Origin: CALJDF01 sp038121105
GTDB taxonomy: Bacteria; Pseudomonadota; Alphaproteobacteria; SHVP01
Assembly: GCA_038121105.1 (NCBI GenBank)
Contig: JAYONB010000012.1
Span: forward strand, 14,513-78,512
Direction of reading: 5' to 3'
DNA: 64,000 bases
In this document: positions 58,908-64,000 of the stretch, one piece after another
Position numbering within the stretch: the first letter of the stretch is position 1
Layout of the letters: each line of letters opens with the position of its first letter
The notes under the pieces: generated by a model
What the model was told of the DNA's origin: nothing
The model's database searches: none
The model's input: the letters and a program-made list of their open reading frames with translations, nothing else
Translations under genes and position numbers: made by a program

Positions 58908-60250
58908 CGGCGGCCACGCCCGACCCTGCCAAAGCACGCCAGCGTCCACTGGCGGAAAAAGTCGATCCGCGCACCACAGCTTTGGTCGTGATCGATATGC
59001 AGAACGATTTTTGCCATGACGAAGGGTTTTTCGGCCAACGGGGGGCCGATCTTTCGCGCATGCCGAGCGTCGCCGCGCGCATAGAAGCCTTGGTGGATCA
59101 GGCCCGGCACCAGAATATGCTGATCCTGTGGGTCCGTGCCCATTACGACGACATCGTGATGGGCGCGCCGATGGCCGAGGTTCTGAACCGGCCCGGTCGA
59201 ACGTCGGGGAGCTGCCTGGCCGGGACGTTCGGGGCAGATTGGTACGGCGCGCTTCGGCCCCAAGAGGCCGACAACGAAATTATCGTCACCAAACATCGCT
59301 ATAGCGCGTTTTGGGATTCACCGATCGATCTATATCTGCGCAGCAACGCGATCGAGAACATCGTCGTGACAGGGACCAGCACCGACGTGTGCGTGGAGTC
59401 GACTGTCCGCGATGCTTTTTTTCGCAACTACTTCGTGGTGGTTCCGCGCGATGCCGCCTACTCCTCGCCCGACCGCCATGCCGAAGCGCTCGGCGATATG
59501 GGGCGCCTGTTCGGCGAAACGCCGACGGTCGGCGAGGTGTTGTCGATTTGGGCCGACACCGACCCCGAGGGGCCGCGCAACTGGATGCCCGCTGAAAAAG
59601 CCGCCAATGCGCTGCAGGACTTCGACGCCGTCGTCGACCCCCGCCATACCGCCCTGGTGATCGTCGACATGCAAAACGACTTTTGTCACCGCGACGGCGT
59701 GATGGGCAAAGCCGGCGAAGATCTCGACGATTTCCCCCCGGCGATCGATGCGATCGCGGCACTTTTGGCGGCGGCGCGGTCTTCGGGCGCACTGATCGTT
59801 CATGTCCAGGGCACGAACATGGCGGCGGCACGCGCGAGCGGCCATCGCGGCCTAGTGAGCGAAAAACAGAGGGTCATGCGGCTGACCCAGCCGGGGACAT
59901 GGGGTGCGGCCCAGCTGGATGAACTCGCGCCCCGGGCCGACGAAGAGGTCGTCACCAAGCACCGCTACAGCGGTTTTGTCGACACCCGCCTGGAAACCCT
60001 GTTACGCACCAATCACATTCGCACCCTCGTCGTGACCGGGACCGCAACGCAGACTTGCGTCGAGTCGACGGTGCGCGACGGACAAATGCGGGACTACCGC
60101 ATCGTGATCCCGCGCGACGGCGTCGCCTCTCGCGGCCGCCATCAACACCTTAAAGCGGCATCGCTTGAAACCATGGGCCTCTATTTCGGTGAGGTCGTCG
60201 ATAGCGAGAAGATCGTCGCCGCCTGGGACGCCCGGCGGTCCAACGCCTAG
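58904..60250 (+). CDS. Two-domain isochorismatase-family cysteine hydrolase
   Basis: 448 aa: two full isochorismatase-like domains in tandem. First triad D31, K130, C163; second D255, K352, C385 (VIDMQNDF, TKHRYS, CVESTVRD in each). Single-domain members are about 200 aa, so this is a gene fusion of duplicated copies. Reactions in the family include amide or urea-type hydrolysis (ureidoacrylate, nicotinamide). ATGA overlap with the pentapeptide gene shows coupling. Confidence 0.93.
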   Translation: MTAATPDPAKARQRPLAEKVDPRTTALVVIDMQNDFCHDEGFFGQRGADLSRMPSVAARIEALVDQARHQNMLILWVRAHYDDIVMGAPMAEVLNRPGRTSGSCLAGTFGADWYGALRPQEADNEIIVTKHRYSAFWDSPIDLYLRSNAIENIVVTGTSTDVCVESTVRDAFFRNYFVVVPRDAAYSSPDRHAEALGDMGRLFGETPTVGEVLSIWADTDPEGPRNWMPAEKAANALQDFDAVVDPRHTALVIVDMQNDFCHRDGVMGKAGEDLDDFPPAIDAIAALLAAARSSGALIVHVQGTNMAAARASGHRGLVSEKQRVMRLTQPGTWGAAQLDELAPRADEEVVTKHRYSGFVDTRLETLLRTNHIRTLVVTGTATQTCVESTVRDGQMRDYRIVIPRDGVASRGRHQHLKAASLETMGLYFGEVVDSEKIVAAWDARRSNA

Positions 60251-60393
60251 GCCAGGCCACGGCCCGCGACGGCCGTCCAACGTCGTTTACCGCTTCTTAA
60301 CTCTCTTGCGTCCAGAATTATCGCCGTTGGGTTGCGACCTGAGCAGAACGCCGCGTGGCCCAACGGTACATTCGAACGGAATGAGTGGACGCC

Positions 60394-61218
60394 ATGGTCC
60401 AAGGCCTTTCGATCCTCACGAACGTCGGCGCGATGACGGCGTTGGAGCAGCTGAACGCGACGAACAAGCGTCTGCAAACCACACAGCTGCGTATTACGAC
60501 AGGCCTCAAGGTCAATGGCCCCAAAGACGACGCGGCAACCTTTCAAATCGCCCAACGTCTGCGCGGTGACATTGCCGGCACCAAGGCCGTCAAGACGGCG
60601 CTGGCCAACGGCGAAGCCACCATCAACGTCGCGATCTCGGCGGGCAAAGCGATTGCTGACCTTCTGATCGAGATGAAGGCCAAGACCGTTCAGGCCAACC
60701 AAGCGGGGCTCGACTCCGCGTCGCGCACGGCATTGGACAGCGATTTCCGGGCCCTGCGCGATCAGATTTCGACCATCGTTGCGACCGCAGAGTTCAACGC
60801 GGTCAACCTCATTGCCTCGGGCGCGACCACAACGAGCGTCCTGAGTACGGTCGACGGCAGCATCATCACGGTCAGCGCCCAGAGCATGGATACCTCGACG
60901 TTGGGCATCGCGTCCGTGGACTTGACGACCAGCTCCGGCGCATCGACCGCCCTAACGTCAATCGACTCGGCGATCACCAACGTATCGGACAAATTGGCGT
61001 CGCTCGGTTCGACGGCCAATCGGATCGAAGTGCAAACCGAATTCACGACATCGTTGATCGATATCTTGACGGCAGGCCTGGGCAACTTGGTCGATGCCGA
61101 CATGGCCGAAGAAGCGGCCAGCTTGACGGCGTTACAGGTCCAGCAGCAGTTGGGCGTTCAGTCGCTGTCGATCGCCAACGCCTCGCCGGGCATCATTCTC
61201 TCGCTCTTCCAGGGCTAG
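60394..61218 (+). CDS. Flagellin
   Basis: 274 aa. The conserved N-terminal (ILTNVGAMTALEQLNATNKRLQTTQLRITTGLKVNGPKDDAA) and C-terminal D0/D1 helices (DADMAEEAASLTALQVQQQLGVQSLSIAN) flank a short variable region, giving the small flagellins of alphaproteobacteria. Start GTG at 60385 or ATG at 60394; the latter aligns better. Forms the filament; only the filament gene is here, with motA at 52608. Confidence 0.92.
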   Translation: MVQGLSILTNVGAMTALEQLNATNKRLQTTQLRITTGLKVNGPKDDAATFQIAQRLRGDIAGTKAVKTALANGEATINVAISAGKAIADLLIEMKAKTVQANQAGLDSASRTALDSDFRALRDQISTIVATAEFNAVNLIASGATTTSVLSTVDGSIITVSAQSMDTSTLGIASVDLTTSSGASTALTSIDSAITNVSDKLASLGSTANRIEVQTEFTTSLIDILTAGLGNLVDADMAEEAASLTALQVQQQLGVQSLSIANASPGIILSLFQG

Positions 61219-61250
61219 GTCGGTAGCGGCCTTGCCGCGCGGCTAGACTT

Positions 61251-61994
61251 TTACCGAAGCCAATTGGCGGCGGCGGCGCCCGCAAGCAGCATGGTCCCTT
61301 CCGGAAACGGCAGGCCCGGCACGGCGCCACGGTAACGACGCATCTGCAGCCCCGACCGGTCGATCGCGTCGCGATAGCGGGGCCGATACGCGTTGTCGAA
61401 GACGATCAGACCATCCGGTTTGAGAAACGGCAGCGCCACCGTCAAACAATCGGCCCGACAGCGCCCATCGATGGCAATCAAATCGAAGGGACCGTCAGCC
61501 TCGGCAATCGCGTCGACGTAGGCTTCGAAACCATGTCCGCGCCACAGCGGATCGCCGGAGCGGTAAGGCGCCTTGACGTCGCGAGGGGTCGGCGGAAAGG
61601 TCAGTAGATCGAGGTTCGGGACATCGCGCGCTAGACCGCCCACGATGTCGGTCCAGCGCGCGTCATGGTCAACGCTTGTGACGTGGCCCGCACGCCGCGC
61701 CAACCACAACGAACTGGCACCGGAACCGTATTCGAATACGCGAGCCCGGCCGCCGCGCGCGTGCAGAAACTCATCCACCCGCGATGCCGCACGAAAGCAC
61801 CAGAACGGGACATCGAGGTGGGCCATGTCCTCGATGTCGTGGAAGCAAAACAGGCAGCGGAGGTAGAAGAGCGCCGGGTTGTCGCGGCGGCGCTCGAGCC
61901 AATCGAGACCGCCGATCGCTCGCAGGCCCGACCGCAACACGCGGATCACCTGCCCCCAGTAGCGCGGCAAGCCGTCGTAAATGAAACGAATCAT
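61251..61994 (-). CDS. Class I SAM-dependent methyltransferase
   Basis: 247 aa. SAM motif VFEYGSGASSLWLARR, SVDHD acidic strand, and IVFDNAYR after LKPDGL. The ATG at 61994 overlaps the stop of the membrane protein gene (ATGA), so they work together. Longer frames extend into the neighbour and are rejected. Acceptor unknown; with the LPG-synthase-like partner a lipid or glycan target is possible. Confidence 0.82.
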   Translation of the reverse strand: MIRFIYDGLPRYWGQVIRVLRSGLRAIGGLDWLERRRDNPALFYLRCLFCFHDIEDMAHLDVPFWCFRAASRVDEFLHARGGRARVFEYGSGASSLWLARRAGHVTSVDHDARWTDIVGGLARDVPNLDLLTFPPTPRDVKAPYRSGDPLWRGHGFEAYVDAIAEADGPFDLIAIDGRCRADCLTVALPFLKPDGLIVFDNAYRPRYRDAIDRSGLQMRRYRGAVPGLPFPEGTMLLAGAAAANWLR

Positions 61995-62935
61995 GGCGTC
62001 CGCCGCGTGGCCTGTCGGGCGGCCATCGCCGTCGCGGCAAGAAAAAACAAGACGTCGCCCCCGATGGTGACAAGGCGGAACATGATCACGATGACCGCCG
62101 CTTGGGGCTCGCCGAGCAAGATCGACAGCTGCGGCAACATGACGGCTTCGCGCACGCCGATGCCGCCCGGCGCGCTTGGCGTCATGTTGCCCAAAAGCCA
62201 ACCCGAGACGAACGCCGTCGCAATGCCTGGCCAGAGATCGATCCGCGCACTGCCGAGCGTCAAGTCGATCAACAACCAATAGACGCCGGCGGTCGCCAGG
62301 AAGAACACGGTATAGGTCGCAAAGCCCGACCACACGCTTGGACCGTGGCCCAAATCGTGCGCGTCGGCGACGAGACCGACGCGGCGCAATACCGACCACC
62401 GTGCGCCGTAGCGCAACAGAAGGAAAGGCCCGCACACTGCGATCATACCGCCGGCGGCGAGCACCGCGGGCGAGACGACATCGAAAATCGCCGGGCGGCT
62501 GACGACCCCCAAAAGCAACACCAGCGCCGCGGCGCTTGAACCGAGAAGCAAGGTCTCGATCACCGAGGCGACCGCGATCGAGGCTTGGCGCCACCCCTTA
62601 TCGCGCCCGAGAAGTTGACGACCGAAAAAGTGAAAGACGTTGCCGGGTACGTATTTGGCGATTTGCGACCGTCCATACACCTCGAACGAATCGCGAAAGG
62701 TGACCGTGCCGCTAGAACCGAGACCACCCAGGATAATGCGCCACCCGAGGACCAACAGAAAGCTTAGCAAGCCGTAGAGGAGCGCCGACAAAGCCACCGC
62801 ACCCCACGTTTCCGGCGCGGCGAGAGTGCGGCCAATCTCGTCGACATAGGTGGCCACACGAAGGCCGACGAAGATCAATGCCAACCCAACCAGCAACAGG
62901 CCGATCAGTTTGACGAAGGTCTGCATCGATGGCAT
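61991..62935 (-). CDS. Lysylphosphatidylglycerol synthase TM-region / UPF0104-type membrane protein
   Basis: 314 aa with seven or eight membrane helices and the APGGIGVREA motif shared by the LPG synthase/MprF flippase and AglD-like proteins (DUF2029/UPF0104 group). In this family the domain flips or synthesises lipids. It overlaps the methyltransferase gene. Start MPSMQTF at 62935 or MQTF at 62926. Substrate unknown. Confidence 0.85.
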   Translation of the reverse strand: MPSMQTFVKLIGLLLVGLALIFVGLRVATYVDEIGRTLAAPETWGAVALSALLYGLLSFLLVLGWRIILGGLGSSGTVTFRDSFEVYGRSQIAKYVPGNVFHFFGRQLLGRDKGWRQASIAVASVIETLLLGSSAAALVLLLGVVSRPAIFDVVSPAVLAAGGMIAVCGPFLLLRYGARWSVLRRVGLVADAHDLGHGPSVWSGFATYTVFFLATAGVYWLLIDLTLGSARIDLWPGIATAFVSGWLLGNMTPSAPGGIGVREAVMLPQLSILLGEPQAAVIVIMFRLVTIGGDVLFFLAATAMAARQATRRTP

Positions 62936-62980
62936 GGCCGGAAAAAACTACGCCGCGCCGGGACCGAGAGCAACGCGGTT

Positions 62981-63709
62981 CTAGTCTGGCGCCCGACCAA
63001 GAATCCGTTCGGGAAAGTCGGAGAAGATTGCCGAAGTGCCCCAGTCTTGTAGCCGGCGGGCTTGCGCGAGATCGTTCACCGTATAGGCCAAGACCCGGTA
63101 CCCTGCACCCACCAAGCGAACGACGTCGCGATCGTTAAGCCGGTTCGCGGCGACATGCACGCTCACGACGGGAACCCCCACCTGGGCGACTTCGTCCTCA
63201 TGGGGCGGCGAACGAAACAGCGCGCCGAGGGGCATGTGCGGCACCAGCCCACGAAGTCGGTGGAGCGCCTGGTGCGAAAAGCTGCTCAGCAACAAGGGCT
63301 GGGAAGCCTCGCCCACGACGGCCGCGACGGCCTCTGCGGTTTCGTCCTCGCTGTTCGGCGCGGGTTTGAGCTCGATGTTGAGGCCAAGATGCAGGGTGCG
63401 ACAGGTTTGGAGAATCGCCTCTAGGGTGGGAACCCGTTCATCCGAAAAGTTCGGCGCAAACCAACTCCCGGCGTCGAGTGCCGCGAGATCCCCTGCCGTC
63501 ACCCCGCCGACCGGACCGTGGCCGTTCGTCGTGCGATCCAGCGTGTGGTCGTGGATCACGACCGGCACACCATCTGCCGAGAGCTGGACATCGACCTCCA
63601 CCCACCGACAACCCAGCGCGCGAGCCACCCTAACGGCGGCCTGCGTATTCTCGGGCGCATGCCCGCTGGCGCCGCGATGGGCGATGACAAACGGCAGGTC
63701 CAGGTCCAC
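62981..63709 (-). CDS. Glycerophosphodiester phosphodiesterase
   Basis: 242 aa TIM-barrel hydrolase. HRGASGHAPENT and EVDVQLSADGVPVVIHDHTLDRTT carry the catalytic His pair and metal Glu/Asp; LNIELKP holds further metal ligands. It hydrolyses glycerophosphodiesters from lipid turnover to glycerol-3-phosphate. No signal peptide, so cytoplasmic. The GTG start is at 63709. Confidence 0.9.
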   Translation of the reverse strand: MDLDLPFVIAHRGASGHAPENTQAAVRVARALGCRWVEVDVQLSADGVPVVIHDHTLDRTTNGHGPVGGVTAGDLAALDAGSWFAPNFSDERVPTLEAILQTCRTLHLGLNIELKPAPNSEDETAEAVAAVVGEASQPLLLSSFSHQALHRLRGLVPHMPLGALFRSPPHEDEVAQVGVPVVSVHVAANRLNDRDVVRLVGAGYRVLAYTVNDLAQARRLQDWGTSAIFSDFPERILGRAPD

Positions 63710-63909
63710 AGGGGTGCTTCATTCGGGGTTGCTCGCGGAACCTCGAAGATAGGCGAGATTTGCCTAGTGAGACACCGACCCGGCGCCAGAAGACGATCGT
63801 TCCGCTGGAGAACGGGAGAATTCTGGGCCTTGCATTGCAGTTTGCCTGGACAGGGATTTGCAAGACAACCGCCAGGATTGCGTAAAGCGCCCAATCTCGT
63901 GGGCAAGGA

Positions 63910-64000
63910 ATGACTGCTATGGCGATGCCGGACGAAGAAGAAGTTGAAATAGCCGGAGGGACGACCGGCGAGCAGGCGCGCGCGCACAAAGAGGCCAAGA
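63910..64000 (+). CDS. Possible start of a gene cut by the window end
   Basis: An open frame starts at ATG 63910 (or 63919/63925; AAGGA lies at 63905-63909) with an acidic N-terminus (DEEEVEIAGGTTGEQARAHKE) and stays open to the end of the window. Too short to assign a family. Confidence 0.4.
   Translation, partial: MTAMAMPDEEEVEIAGGTTGEQARAHKEAK

Overview
The window looks like a GC-rich alphaproteobacterial chromosome, probably from a metagenome assembly. Supporting signs are a short alphaproteobacterial-type flagellin, a MotA stator protein, RecX, CbpA/CbpM, FtsH, a Rieske oxygenase operon, many catabolic oxidoreductases, and GTG/TTG starts with frequent ATGA/GTGA stop-start overlaps. A run of exactly 100 N (37444-37543) lies inside a tandem repeat and marks a scaffold gap. 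Four genes look interrupted: two by in-frame stops, one by a clear frame change and one by a possible frame change. Assembly error and real gene decay cannot be separated from the sequence alone. No rRNA, tRNA, CRISPR array, insertion sequence or phage module was found.

Layout. 1-4870 (minus): an HCCA-isomerase/DsbA-like protein, two paralogous Rieske oxygenase alpha subunits, one beta subunit, a ferredoxin-type reductase and a Rieske ferredoxin. Together these are a complete class III-like aromatic ring-hydroxylating system. 4962-6424: a DMT-type membrane protein and a Lys/Ala-rich histone H1-like protein. 6425-10202: an operon for a three-part cobalt-type nitrile hydratase / thiocyanate hydrolase-like enzyme, with its beta subunit split into two genes, plus a dienelactone hydrolase and an SDR. 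A TerC-like membrane protein and a second, stand-alone beta-N half lie beside it. 10301-20389: small-molecule enzymes (VOC, methyltransferase, SDR, double DUF427, ICL/PEP-mutase family, NTF2-like, RecX, DsbA/FrnE, PhzF, GltB-like, AKR, SNase-like). 20589-25445: an M24 peptidase split by a TAG, a small family protein, a frame-broken ankyrin protein, and an ABC-2 permease with a TetR regulator. 25502-30402: a dipeptide-type binding protein, MBL hydrolase, LysE exporter, a stop-interrupted lipoprotein and a zinc alcohol dehydrogenase.

30526-33119 holds a two-component system beside an MXKDX-repeat protein. Both promoter regions carry GTGA repeats spaced exactly 11 bp apart, so a shared regulon is likely. 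35057-38412 holds an ECF sigma/anti-sigma pair divergent from a secreted Gly/Asn-rich repeat protein and a surface-antigen-like protein. 40357-42703 is a MarR-controlled DrrAB-type exporter with clear palindromic operators. 42737-48892 holds a GST, an amidase overlapping an MmgE/PrpD gene, a GFA protein and MsrQ. 49112-52597 is a protein-quality cluster (CbpA, CbpM, FtsH) plus a small cytochrome c. 52608-61218 holds MotA, tandem luciferase-like oxidoreductases with an alpha/beta hydrolase, a pentapeptide-repeat protein, a two-domain isochorismatase and flagellin. 61251-63709 holds a methyltransferase, an LPG-synthase-like membrane protein and a glycerophosphodiesterase.

The most unusual material is the split nitrile-hydratase-family locus with its duplicated beta-N half, the two-alpha/one-beta oxygenase, and the two-component/MXKDX regulon. 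Functions come from motifs and family knowledge only; substrates are not determined.
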